From Branchinecta lynchi (Eukaryota > Arthropoda > Branchiopoda > Anostraca > Branchinectidae): a DNA stretch of 64,000 bases. The number at the start of each line of letters is the position of its first letter. Within the stretch, counting starts at the first letter, position 1. The translations under genes and the position numbers were made by a program. The stretch spans positions 4,894,046-4,958,045 of the forward strand of contig JAKZAP010000016.1 in assembly GCA_023053575.1 (NCBI GenBank), read 5' to 3'. A model generated the notes under the pieces. The model saw only the letters and a list, made by a program, of their open reading frames with translations, was not told the origin of the DNA and searched no databases. Shown here one piece after another: positions 32,200 to 43,300 of this stretch.

Positions 32200-32990
32200 A
32201 GATATGTTGTATGGCGTCCGGACAGGATTGGGCAACAGTGAGAGGGATGAAGGGGGTACCGGAAATTACCAGATATGCCCCGATTCGAGCCAAACTTGAT
32301 GAATGGATAAAGAGATGTCGGAGATGCGACGTTTATGTGTCCGAGTCGTACTCGTCCACAGTGGAGGGAGTTGGAGGGCTAGTCCTGGGAATTGTGGCTC
32401 GTTGGGGGCACAAGATTTTCTCGGAATCTGTCCAAATTTGGAAACTTGATGGGTGGAAAGGGATGAATCTTTTGATCGCATTGTACGTGTCCGGACAGGA
32501 TTTGACCACGGTTGCTGGAGTTGGAGGGGGTTTCCGTAAATTTTGTGGCATGCCTAAAGGATCAAACGAGTGGAACGATTGGGATGAAATATAGAAGGTG
32601 CAACGATCATATGCTCTTGATGACCCTTTTTTGGGTCCCAGACGGTTTTGACCTCGCAGGAGGGGGGGGGGGGGTCGAGGGGTACCGAAGGGCTAACTCG
32701 TATCCGATTAGAAATTGGTGGGTGGTAAGATCAGACGCTCTTGATAACGTATTTTTGTGCTCCAGTCGGATTCTACACTGCACTGTGAGTTGTAGGGGGT
32801 ATTCTAGGAATTTTTTATACGACTGGGTATCAAACGAATGGAAGGATTAAGGTGGAACTTTGAGTGTAAAAAAAAGTCAGATCCGTTTTGGGTTGCTGGG
32901 AGGACTTGACTCGCGACGCGAGTTGGACAAGGGTACCGGACATTTCCCCAAAATCCTCAGACTCGAGTGAAAGTTGATGATTGAAGTTCC
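32200..32990. mobile_element. Diverged ~420-bp-unit long-element fragment
   Basis: It carries the same modules (GTCCGGACAGGATT, GGGGGTACCGGAAATTACC, AAACTTGATGAATGG, GGAGTTGGAGGG) as 42.0-44.7 kb but is more diverged and has no terminal hairpins. The overlapping ORFs are spurious. Confidence 0.6.
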
Positions 32991-33075
32991 TATTTTTAAG
33001 TCCAAACCATGGATGAGAAAGGATTGTTTGAAACAAAACAGAAATTTAGGTTTTAGTTTTGTCCGTGTATCTAAC

Positions 33076-33204
33076 ATGTCATTAGCGCGTCTACTTACTT
33101 CAGGCTTACTCTTTCTCACAGGATGTGGACTTGCCACTGCACTGTTTATACAATTTTGTAATCCGAAAGTAAAAGACTTTTTAAAGTCGATTAAAGATGA
33201 ATAA
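33076..33204 (+). CDS. Possible 42-residue membrane microprotein
   Basis: ATG at 33076 opens 42 codons to TAA at 33202-33204. Residues about 5-27 are a hydrophobic helix (LLTSGLLFLTGCGLATALFI), followed by a Lys/Asp tail (KVKDFLKSIKDE). This layout fits small inner-mitochondrial assembly factors, but I do not recognise a family. The DNA is outside the obvious repeats. An AG at 33121-33122 could be a splice acceptor, so the true gene model may differ. Chance is a real alternative. Confidence 0.25.
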   Translation: MSLARLLTSGLLFLTGCGLATALFIQFCNPKVKDFLKSIKDE

Positions 33205-33344
33205 ATGGGTAGCCAGACATATGTGAACTTGGTTTCTCGGCTGATTAGCCGGGTGGCCGTCATTTGTCAAGAAATACCTACACTACGGGATCAGTTTTTT
33301 TGCATTTTTAATCGGTTGATTAGGGATTAAAAGAAACATGTTTA

Positions 33345-33440
33345 AGGGACCTGGCGAAGACAGGAAATCTACAAGACCTGATTGTCTTGATCAAGAAGTC
33401 CAGTATATGACACTTTTGGGATCCCATCGAAACCTTTGGT
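33345..33440 (-). mobile_element. GGGATCCC-family 5' terminus
   Basis: On the - strand ACCAAAGGTTTCGATGGGAT begins at 33440, preceded by ACAAG, and runs into the block before the GCGAAGAC phrase. Only the first 100 bp or so remain. Confidence 0.7.
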
Positions 33441-33857
33441 CTTGTTTTTATTGAACTGTCTATGTGTTCACTTAACGGAGAATAATTTCTGTTAAACCAT
33501 CAAGAATCAAAGGCATGCAGCCCAGACCCTGTATAACTTACGGCTTGCAGCATCTTTCTAATGGTCAGTAGCCATATTACGCAATCTGGATCATATTGAA
33601 GACGCCTTTCGTGCTGCTTCAGTTCTAATGTGCTCGTTCATGCTTACAAACATGAGGATTATGCCCGAGTAGTCCAGAAACAGATCTTGAAGAATATAGA
33701 GAGCAAGTTGAATACCGTACACTCCGTACTCTGTGAGACCACTAAACTTCTTTGGTGTACAAATGGTTGCTGAATGAATTGTGATTGCCTACTTTTCTAG
33801 ATAAAACGGGACTAGAAGAGGAGTAGAAGCAGAGATATTTGTGCTTGAGAATCAGCA

Positions 33858-34847
33858 ATGTCGGAAGTTGATCTGCCGCAGGACAATGGTGGGAGTGAAA
33901 CTCGTCCTTCAGAAGAAAGTGGATGTCTGGCAGAATCACCCGAAAAGGATGCAGATATGCCACCTGCTAAGCGGCGCCGTGGTAGAAAGACGGGACCACC
34001 AAGAGAGGGTGTAGAGAGGCCTAAAAGAGAGATTAAACCTGTTCCTGCTGTTTACCAGAACAAGAGCCTAGGTCATGACCGACGTGCTTTTCGAAAAGTC
34101 CGTGATTGGGAATCGACAAAGACGCCATGGACTCCCGAAGAGTTACTTCGGCTGAAAGAGACACTCCAGAAACATGGTTCTACTAGAGTTTTGAACGATG
34201 AAACCCTCGTGCCAGGCAGAAAGTCTGAATGGATTCGCACCACAATGGCTCAGATTTCAGCACCGTCTCGTCACAAACCTAGTTCGGTTAAAAGCTACAC
34301 AAGAAAATGCAATATGTTGGAAAGGGTAGTGGTTAAAGATAACACTGAAGTGAAAGCCCCTGTGACCCAGTGGTATGAAAAAATACTTGGGATCGGTGAG
34401 GGAGCCACTAACGCTAAAACACTGTCGAAAGCTTTACATTTCATTGCGGATTTTGAGGATCATCCCAATCCTGAGGAATGTGGAGGCGTTGATTACGCTG
34501 CTATTTACCGTTATTTCGCCGAGCTATCTGTTGGTGCATTGCCAGTTGATGTCAACGAAGCAAGTGCTAACGTAGTCATCGAGCTTTTGCGCGATCTAGC
34601 GCAGCAGGTGGCGGCATCTGCGGAAGCGGGCGAAACTCTGCCAACCATTAACAAAGTGGATATTTGGGCGGTAGAGAACGTGCGGAACCCTACTACGCGA
34701 GATCCGACGCCTGGGGAAAAAGAGGAGGCAAAGGCGGTAGTCCATGGACCACCCGAGGAAATCGTTGGAGGTCTAATTGATCACGTTGGCTTGAATCCAT
34801 TTGGTTTCCCACTGGATAGCATTATTCAGTATGACGAAGAGCAATAA
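33858..34847 (+). CDS. SNAPC2: snRNA-activating protein complex subunit 2
   Basis: A 329-residue single-exon gene. SNAPC2 (SNAP45) is a metazoan subunit of SNAPc, which binds the proximal sequence element of snRNA genes for Pol II and Pol III. The order matches the family: a basic nuclear-localisation stretch (PPAKRRRGRKTG, about 35-46), a Myb/SANT-like helix region beginning TPWTPEELLRLKETLQKHG (about 89-107), a WYEKI segment (about 172), VDYAAIYRYFAELSVG (about 210-225, like the vertebrate VDFEKIYKYL segment), and a C-terminal LNPFGFPLD. The ATG at 33858 is the first in frame and precedes the acidic start MSEVDLPQD. Identity is low, so the name rests on several short matched blocks in the right order. 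Likely nuclear. No internal stops or frameshifts. Confidence 0.82.
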   Translation: MSEVDLPQDNGGSETRPSEESGCLAESPEKDADMPPAKRRRGRKTGPPREGVERPKREIKPVPAVYQNKSLGHDRRAFRKVRDWESTKTPWTPEELLRLKETLQKHGSTRVLNDETLVPGRKSEWIRTTMAQISAPSRHKPSSVKSYTRKCNMLERVVVKDNTEVKAPVTQWYEKILGIGEGATNAKTLSKALHFIADFEDHPNPEECGGVDYAAIYRYFAELSVGALPVDVNEASANVVIELLRDLAQQVAASAEAGETLPTINKVDIWAVENVRNPTTRDPTPGEKEEAKAVVHGPPEEIVGGLIDHVGLNPFGFPLDSIIQYDEEQ

Positions 34848-35515
34848 GGAGAGGGCAGGGGAGGAAACTTTTGAAGGAAATGAAGAAGAAATTAGCAAGC
34901 GAGCTTGCTGATTAATGCTGATATGCAGGCAAACGTAGCTTTGTGGTAAATTATAATTAATTTTTGTTGCAGTTTTAACCATGATGCTCTTTGTATGTTT
35001 TAAAGACTAAATATAAATCTTTTGTATCTGAAGATGAGGTACGATTTGCCAGAAATCAGACTTTCGCTAAGCCGGCATTACGTACTCCATTACGGTCCTG
35101 CGGTTGCCTAATCATTAATCACGGTTGGCCCAAGTAATTGTCTTGGGACAAAAAGACCCACATCCTGTTGGCCAAGCTCAAAACCGGTTTCATGAACACA
35201 CATTAACGATTTTTGGCGGGTCAGCTTTACTCAGCGCAATTGAAACTGAAGGGATCTAGCTGGGAGGGAAATGTGGCCGTCCGGAGCTAGTAGAATCTGG
35301 TGCACTTCGTGATATTGAGTGGGAGGTCCCGTATCCGTTATCGATTCGTGCGCTACGGGCGCCAAGAGACAGATGTTTTTGTGAAAAATCCGGTGGAGCT
35401 GGGTGATGGAAACGCTTCAGGAAACGGTTAGGGGAGGCGCTTGAGCTTACAGACAATGCGCTGCTTGGATCGTCTCCTAGACGGGCTGTTGTAAGGCAGT
35501 TGTGAAACGGTTATT
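34848..35515. promoter_or_regulatory. SNAPC2 3' flank and zinc-finger gene upstream region
   Basis: The 903 bp between SNAPC2 and the next start codon contain no recognised transposon ends, which is unusual in this window. The part at 35240-35500 is GC-richer. It probably holds the SNAPC2 3' UTR and the promoter/5' UTR of the zinc-finger gene; no core promoter motif is certain. Confidence 0.35.
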
Positions 35516-35705
35516 GCTTAACGTGCAACGCCGCAACAACTTGAATAGTGAGCGGCAGGAACAGTTGCTGTACCGTGCAACGCCGCAACAAATCGAATAG
35601 CCAGCGGCAGGAACAGTTGTTGCTTAACCTGCAACACCGGAATAAATTGAATAGTGAGCGGCAGGAACAGTTGTTGTTTAACGTGCAACGCCTCAACAAT
35701 AGTGT
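35516..35705 (+). repeat. 54-bp minisatellite, four units
   Basis: Four units, with spacing of 52, 54 and 54 bp, share GTGCAACGCCGCAACAA and GAGCGGCAGGAACAGTTG. In one frame the last three encode an 18-residue Gln/Arg/Asn-rich repeat (QRRNKLNSERQEQLLLN-type), but the first unit is out of phase. It lies 45 bp before the putative start of the zinc-finger gene. Confidence 0.85.
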
Positions 35706-35750
35706 GTGTTGCAATCGTTGCAACACAGATAGATGAATCGTTAGTGCACT

Positions 35751-35779
35751 ATGAGCGAGGTTATCTCAGCAGAAGAAAG
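35751..35779 (+). CDS. Zinc-finger gene, short first coding exon
   Basis: ATG with nine codons and two extra bases ends at AG/GTATGA. Its phase exactly fits the exon at 36252, whose open frame has no ATG near its start. The intron is 472 bp. It was chosen because it is an upstream ATG with a good donor in the right phase. Confidence 0.65.
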
Positions 35780-38700
35780 GTATGAATTGGCACTGCCTTC
35801 GATGACTAGGCATGTGGTTTATTGGGCTTTTATTGATATAGTTGTGCTTGCGGACAAAAAATCAGGGTCGATCAACCGCGGGCTGGAATGTCTGCCAGGA
35901 TTCATCTTCACTTGGAAAAGTTGAGCTTTTGTTGTTGTGCAAGTTAAGAAAATCTGGCATGGAAAACCTGATCATCTGTCCTAAGCATTAGACGATACGG
36001 ACAATAAGGATAAGCAGTTACAGGTATGCTGGGACTGGCAAGATATTTTCGTGAATCAGTAGGGATAATAAGTAACAACTGTAAGGAGAAAATACTGTGT
36101 ACCATCGATGAGTTCTACGATTGGACATTCTGCGGCGCTAGGGTATTTTGAAAGCATAACGTAGAGTTATGGGGTTTGCCGCTTGGGTAACATTACAGCT
36201 TTTTACTGTTGAGTGTGGGTAGGGCGGCCTCTTAATATGTGTTCTTTTCAGGGCTGGGATTTCCGAGCACTGCGACGAATCGAACAATAACGAATCATCT
36301 TTGGAACAACAGTCTACGGACCGTGACGCCTTCGTAACACCGGTAGAAGAAAAAGAACGAACCGAACTGAGTGATCGTTCAGAAACCCCACTGTCAGTTC
36401 CCTCACCTGTCTCCGAGACAAGACCGTCAAGTGCAACTTCAGACTCTTGTGTAGAACGTCGCAAGAGACGGTGTAAAACATCACAGAAGCTCCAGTGCAT
36501 ACGGTGCCACGCTTTTGACTTTCCGAACTATAGTGTTTTCCATAAACACCACCTTTTACACGCTTACGAGTCTTTCCTACTTGTGAGTTTGGAGAGAGTG
36601 ACAGACCAGACAGGAAAGGAAAGCCACTGTGAATTCGAAGAACAGGAGAACGAGAATTATACAGTGGATGATATGACGAATGAATATGATGGACAAGATG
36701 GTAAACGCGAACCTATCAGGCTGAAAATTAAGTTGTCCTCAATCAAAGAAAGAAAAGAAGAACACTTAGAAAACCACGAGATGTCCTTCGGTAATGATTA
36801 TGATCATGTGATGGACGAGACTGCCGATCAGAGAGTACAAGCTGATCAGCATCTAGAAAGTAGTGAGGCTCATATGATGGCAGAACCACATTTGGAACTG
36901 AATATATCCACAGGCTTTCGAGACACCACGAGAAGAAATGGGCTCGATGACGCTGAAGGCAAAGAGCAATTAGGTCTCGGCCATTCCTTGACTGAATCAC
37001 TGGATGACTTACTTGGGGACCTGGAGTTCTCTGAAATGTTCTCCAGAACAGACGGTCAAGAAAAGTCATCGGATGGCAGTAGAGAGATTGTTAGCACTGA
37101 ACAGGCTCCAGAGCCGGAAAGTGTTCCACAGAAGGCGCCTGAACGGGACAAAGATGCATTTATTCCTGACGATGATATTCAGCCATTAACCACAACCAAA
37201 TGCGCCCCTTGTTCAATGTGTTTCTTCAGCGCTGAAGATCTCCAGCGACACGTAGATGAAAACCACGGGTTGGTTCAGAAGTGTTGCCGCTGTGGGGATT
37301 CTTTCGGGCAGTTCGAAGACCTGATCGTCCACGTCCGTGAGGTTCATGTAAGTGATCTACACCAGCAACCTGACCTTACGCCAGTACCTCTCAAGCCAAA
37401 ATCTGAGCCAAATGACCCTAAACCCGCGGTTCAAAAACTTCGCGTAATCCCTTCCTCGCAACTCATGTCGGTTTCAGCCAAGTCAGGCAGTGACCCTCAG
37501 AGCCAGCAGTCTAACTTCGTTTATCAGCACCACCAACCCGCTCTTCAGGAATCCCAGGTTAACCAGGGTCAGCAACAAATGGTCCTAAATAACCAGAATT
37601 TTGGCTCTATGATGCAGCATATCAACAATGTGGCCTCTGGGGGTTTCTCACAGCGACTTAACGGTGTATTGGCTCCTCCCCCGTTCCCCTTTGATGCTGG
37701 CCAAGGTGCAAGGCCGTTCATACCTGTAAGCCACCAAAGTTTCATGCAGCAACATGGAGGTCCCATATTCCATCCTCCGCCTCAGCAGAATCACATGGTT
37801 CGAATCCCCAGACAGCAAATTCCGAGTGGATTGGTCAGACCTCCAAATATGAGACCTGGAACCCGTGTTCCTGGTAGAGGAAGACCTCTTATGTCAGCTC
37901 CTGGGACGAGAGGAATGCGGCCGCAGATGAACCAGCATCTGCGACCGCAAGTGCCGATGGGAAACACACCAAGAAAACGCATGAGTTTGCCTCCACCCGG
38001 AAATGCTCCTGTCATTAAGCAACCTAGGCAAGACAATGACGATATTGAAGTCGTTGCCATCAGGCCTCGCGCACCAGCTCCACCACCTACCACCGAATCT
38101 ACGGGTTTGCCAAGACTACCAAACTCTATCAGTGTGAGCATAAAGACTGTAACTCCTGCACCGGAGAAGCCAGCAGAAGGAGGAAGCATTCTAGCTTCAG
38201 TGCTTGCGCATCGTGGGATTACAGTGACTCCCGCAGCTTCGGACTCTAATTCTCCGTCTCAGAATCAAGCAGCTTCCTCTCTGGCTGCCAGTCTTGGTAC
38301 TGATGTAACCGTTAGTCCGTCCGTGACACAGCCAACCAGTCGCGTTTCTCATTCATTTAGTAACCCTTTTGCTGAACCAGCACCACCAGGACCAAGGATA
38401 ATCAATGAGAAAGATAGACCTCCTAGACCCCCAACGGTAGACCTCACCGTTGACCAGGTGCAGAACCAAAAGTTTTACACGTGCCAGGCTTGCAAGAAGA
38501 GATTTCCTGACGTACAGAAGCTAAAGACTCATCTCGAAAGCCATATTAATCCCAGGATGCCTCAACCGGCTCCAAGTCCAGGTGGTGCTTTCATTTGCAA
38601 CGTCTGCAACTGCCCCTTCCATAGCCAGCAAGCACTTGAAGCCCACAGACAACTGAGCCATCCTCCGAAACTGGCCAAGGCGGACTCGCTCGCCATCCCG

Positions 38701-38907
38701 ATAGTGGATTTGTCCGACCCCGCGGTAACGTCTAGACTTTCGCAGCTCGGAATCAAAACTTGCCTACCCGTAGGAAGGCTGGCCAGTCTGGGAAATGGAT
38801 CTTACGGAATCCCCCTTGTGTCAATTGACTCCAGGACCGGAAGTTGTAACTTCCCCCTGTCCTCGGCGATACTTACTCTTGGGACTATACAGAACTTGCC
38901 ACAGTGA
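35751..38907 (+). CDS. C2H2 zinc-finger protein, two exons
   Basis: Exon 1 (35751-35779) encodes MSEVISAEE plus two bases of an Arg codon before a GTATGA donor. Exon 2 starts at 36252 after TTCTTTTCAG, completes the codon, and stays open to TGA at 38905-38907, giving 894 residues. Zinc fingers: one atypical (Cys92, Cys95, His109/110, His113), an adjacent pair (Cys327/330-His343/348 and Cys354/357-His370/375) and a C-terminal pair (Cys754/757-His770/774 and Cys792/795-His808/813). Between them are an acidic region and a long Gln/Pro/Met-rich disordered stretch with DDIEVVAIRP, a possible SUMO-interaction motif. The tail has PIVDLSDPAVTSRLSQLGI. Probably a nuclear transcriptional regulator. The finger spacing and tail recall MEP-1-like proteins, but this is from memory and uncertain. 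Confidence 0.85.
36252..38907 (+). CDS. Zinc-finger gene, main exon
   Basis: It follows the acceptor GTGTTCTTTTCAG. The frame is open from the first base for 2,656 bp, includes all five fingers and ends with TGA. Confidence 0.9.
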
Positions 38908-39653
38908 CCCGAAGGTAGATGTTGACAGTTAAGACGTAATGCGTCTTTAATGTTAGAGGCCCTAGTGTTTCAGTATTAGAGGCCTAAAAGTGTTGTACAG
39001 CCAAATTGGATATGTTTATAATCGTATAACTGTGATATTTTTTTTTTTTTTTATAAATTGATCTCTTGTTTTCACATACTTAAACGCGGCACAAGCACTT
39101 TCGCTCTGGCTGGATATAGCAGTTTTCTCTAGCGGATCAAATTGCTTGGACACGTGTACAGGCTAATTCAATCTAGAGGTTAGCTGTGATTTGTGCACTG
39201 GAATCGCAACGTCACTCAATTCTCTTTGCTGCCGTCCTTATGTCGGCCCTGTTTCGGAATAGAGTTCTGGCTTTGGGGATAATTGAGGCAGACGGAACTG
39301 TATTTCAGAGCAAACTTTCACTCCTGCTTGGTTATTTCACCAAGGCTAAACGCCGAGAAGGGACTGGTCATTAGGAACCAACAAAATCTGGCTTAAAGAA
39401 TGTCTGGAAGTAAGCTCAGCTGTACTTACCTTTTCGCTGTTTTTAAACTTCTTCTACCCATATCTCATAAGCACCAACAAAGCTTGCGTTTACTTCTCTC
39501 AAGTTATTACTTTCAGAGTACTAACCCCGATACTGTTTACCCGTCTTCTCGATTCTGGAAGTCCCTCCGTGGGCATTGTGAATCATCAGTCGATCGATAT
39601 TAGTAATGTACAGACGAATGCTAACAGACGGACAATCTTTACGAAGTCACGGG
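38908..39653. other. Zinc-finger 3' flank and repeat fragment
   Basis: It contains a T16 run near 39037 and no clear gene. A GGGATCCC-family 3' fragment (AGACGGACAATCTTTACGAA, then GTCAC) lies at about 39605-39653 and continues at 39977 as AGGTACCCCGTTAC, split by the hAT MITE. Confidence 0.45.
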
Positions 39654-39976
39654 CAGAGGCGTTACTAGCCAAAATGTTTTGTTTATTGGGCGGGGGGGGG
39701 GGGCAAGGCATTAACTGACTGGCTGGTAATTTTTACTGACTGTTTTTGCAGAAATAATTACTGTTTCCAAGAAAAAAAGACAGTTTTGAAAAAATTGTCG
39801 ACTTATTTTCAGAAAAACCGACTGTTTCCAAGAAAAAATCGACTGTTTTTGTGAAAAAAAAATCAACTGTTCTGACGAAAAATCGCGGCGCTTCGTGTCG
39901 ACTCTGTTATTTTTTACCGACTAGCCGACAACATTGGGGGGGGGGCGTCCCCCCCCCCACAGTATTGACGCCCCTG
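39654..39976. mobile_element. hAT-type MITE just upstream of PLD6
   Basis: The ends are CAGAGGCGTTACTAGCC and GACGCCCCTG. The flanks GTCACGGG (39646-39653) and GTCACAGG (39977-39984) differ by one base, an 8-bp duplication. It has two G/C runs and the same T-rich core as 3.2 and 9.9 kb. It ends 114 bp before the PLD6 start codon. Confidence 0.88.
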
Positions 39977-40090
39977 GTCACAGGTACCCCGTTACTACCA
40001 AACAAACCCTCGTTAATGTGTGTGTGTTCTCTGGGTTCGCCATTCGCAAAACAAATCTTATCGGTTCCAGAACGCGAAAGCAGTGAGGAA

Positions 40091-40305
40091 ATGTGGAAAG
40101 AAGTATCCCTGTATTCCCTGGCCGCTTTCGGAGGACTTTCTCTCGTGAAGTTTGTCTTAGAGCGTATGCGAGCAGGAGAAAAGAATCAACCGAGCACACT
40201 GGTGAAGGAAGTGATGTTTTTCCCGGATAAAGGGATCGCATGTCCAAACTTCGACTCGTGCAACGACCAGAGATGCAGATTTAGCCATGAAAATACTTCC
40301 TTGAG
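40091..40305 (+). CDS. PLD6: PLD6 exon 1 (anchor and CCCH finger)
   Basis: ATG at 40091 precedes the membrane segment; the open frame upstream runs into the MITE. It encodes the CPNFDSCNDQRCRFSH finger and ends LR split at GTAAAA. A LINE is inserted 25 bp after the donor. Confidence 0.9.
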
Positions 40306-43300
40306 GTAAAACTCTTTCCTTCTAATGTAGCTGTTGGTTAGCTACACCGGATTCAAGTCCTACAAAACAAATCAATTAGAGCAATTTATGGTCTTCCATT
40401 TTCTTCATCAGTTTCTCATATTCTGCCTAGTCTTTTTATTTTAAATGTCCGTCAGATTAGAGACTGGAATATTGCAACACTTGTTTACCGTCATCTTCTA
40501 GAAGATTCACTACCTGCTGATTTTAAAAATCTTTTTTGCCTGAACAGTCAATTTCATGACTATAACACAAGACGGCGGTCCAATCTTTCTACCATTTGTT
40601 ATCCTTCTACAAGGTCTAGCTTTTCTATTCGTCATACAGGTGTAAAAGTATGGAATTTATTGCCTGAAACTGTCAGGGTGTCCGAAGATAGGAATGTATT
40701 TAAAAGAGCTCTAAAAAGATTTATGTTATCTAGCAATTATATTTCTTCTATCTGATTTAATCGATTCATTTTTCTTTGTGCTCGGAGGAAGATCAGACCC
40801 ATGTCGCAAACCTTTTTTATTTTTCATTTTTTCTTTAGTCATATGTCTGTTGCCGTAAATTCTCGTGTTGTCCTTAAATTTTAGTGTTGATGTGTGATAG
40901 TTGTTCGTTTGTTTTTTCTTTACAATAGTTTAGGCTAGAATTGTATTAATAATTTTTTAAAAATCCCATCAGAATTAGTGAAGCGTCGTTTTTTATGCCA
41001 CTGGCATGTCTGATGCTTTTAAGAAACACCAGGTTTATTTATTTTTGCCATTAAAATTGTACCTTACCTTACCTTACCTTACACAATGTAGAGGTATGCT
41101 TATTTGACCGTTAGTTAAAACAGTGGTTCCCAACCGGGGGTACGCGAGACCCTCCTAAGGGGTACGCCAAAGCCCCAAATCTCTGAATTCGAAAATGTTG
41201 AAGAAACATTTCTCTTACGAATTTTCAAAGAAACAACGCAAGTGTCTTTCTGACCCTTGAATAGTTTACGGACGAGAATGAAATTGACAACCTTGCAGCC
41301 GCAGGTATCCCATATATTTTACACACTAATCCCTTACCATTTATGACAATAAATGACGTATTTTTGGCGCTCTCATCTTGACCGGTCTTAGTAGAATAGT
41401 AGAACAATGATTCTTCAAAAAGGGGTACGCAACCTTTTGAACCTTAATTTGGGGTACGTGACACGGAAAAGGTTGGGAACCACTGAGTTAAAGGATACGT
41501 CGTAACCGTAATTCGTTCTGCTTCAGTAGTATTTCTATCCATTCTCGTTCTCTAGATACTTCACTTCATAAGTGTATCCTATCTCCTCAGTTAGCAATAC
41601 TCTGATTATCACTCTTGCCATGTTTATTCTCTTTACGTGACGCATCATGCGCCGATCAGTGCTCCCGAAGATATTACTCGTCCGGAGACCGTTTATGCAG
41701 ATTTCGCCAAGATTCTCGTCCAAGGACATGGGAAGAGTCTAAAAACAACCGAAGCCGCGTGTGTAATTTTCTGTAGGCATAGCTTAGTTGTAAAGTAGTT
41801 TTCGCGTACGGAAAACAACGAGAACACAGGGAATGCTTCCAAAATGGATTTTGTTCGACAAAAAAATATGCAGTTCACCGAAATTAGTCTGGATCCACTT
41901 TAATTTTGATTTCGTGTATTCTAATTGTTTTTTAGGAACAAAAAGAATTGTAACTACAATGAATCAGTTTTAAATCAGAACCAAACTCAATGTTGACCTC
42001 AGAAATTCTTATTAACCATCTCTAATACCTGTTTTTTTATGGCACTTGAGCTTACTCAAGTGCCATATAGCGATTGTAATTTCTGTCCGTCAGTCGGTCC
42101 CGGTTTTGCTAGTTCGGGCACTTCCAGATAAGCTAGGACGATGAAACTTGGCAGGCATATCAGGAACTGGACCAGATTAAATTAGAAATACTCGCTTCCC
42201 CGATCCGACCATCTGGAGGGGAGTGGAGGGAGGGGGAATCCGGAAAAATGAGGAAAAATGAGATATTTTTAGCTTTCGAACGGGATATCGGATCTTAATG
42301 AAACTTGATATATGGAAGGAACTCGTGTCTCAGACCCTCCATTTTAAATCCAAACCGGATCCGGTGATATTGGGGGGAGTTCGAGGGGGAAACCGGAAAT
42401 CTTGAAAAACACTTAGAGTGGAGGGATCCGGATGAAACTTGGTGGAAAGTACAAGCACAAGTCCTGGATACATGGCTGATATAACCGGAACGGGTCCGCT
42501 CACTTTGGGGGAGTTGGGGGGGGGAGAAGTCCGAATTTGTAGTGATCCCGCGAGTTCCGTGCTTCCTGATGTGCTGGGACGATGGAAATTGACAGCATGT
42601 CCGGGACCCGACCAGATTAAATAGGAAATCATCAATTCCCCGATTTGACGATCTGGGGGGGAGTGGAGGGAGGGGGAAGCCAAAATTTGAGGTATTTTTA
42701 TCTTGCGAACGAGTCATCGGATCTTGATGAAATTTTATATTTAGGATGACCTCGTGTCTCAGACCGGATCCGATGACACTGGGGGGAGTTGGAAGAGGGA
42801 ACCGGAAATCTTGAGAAACGCTTAGAGTGGAGGGATCGGGATGAAACTTGGTGGGAAGAACAAGCACAAGTCCTAGATACGTCATTGATATAAGCGGACC
42901 AGATCCAGGCACTCTGGGGGAGTTGGGGGGGGGGGGGGGGGGGTCCGGATTTCTAGCGATCCCGCGAGTTCGGCATACTTCCTGATGTGCTAGGGCGATG
43001 AAACTTGGCAGGTACGTCAGGGACCCGAACAGGTTCACTTGAGAACAGCCGTTTCCCCAATCCGACCATACTGGGGGGAGTGGATGGATGGAGAGTCCGG
43101 AATCTAGTGGCGTGTATAACTTTTGAACGGGTGATCGGATCTTGATGAAATTTTATATTTAGGATGACCTCGTGTCTCAGACATCTCACTTTAAATCCAG
43201 GCCGGATCCGATGACACTGGGGGGAGTTGGAGGAGGGAACCGGAAATTTTGAGAAACGCTTAGAGTGGAGGGATCGGGATGAAACTTGGTGGGAAAAACA

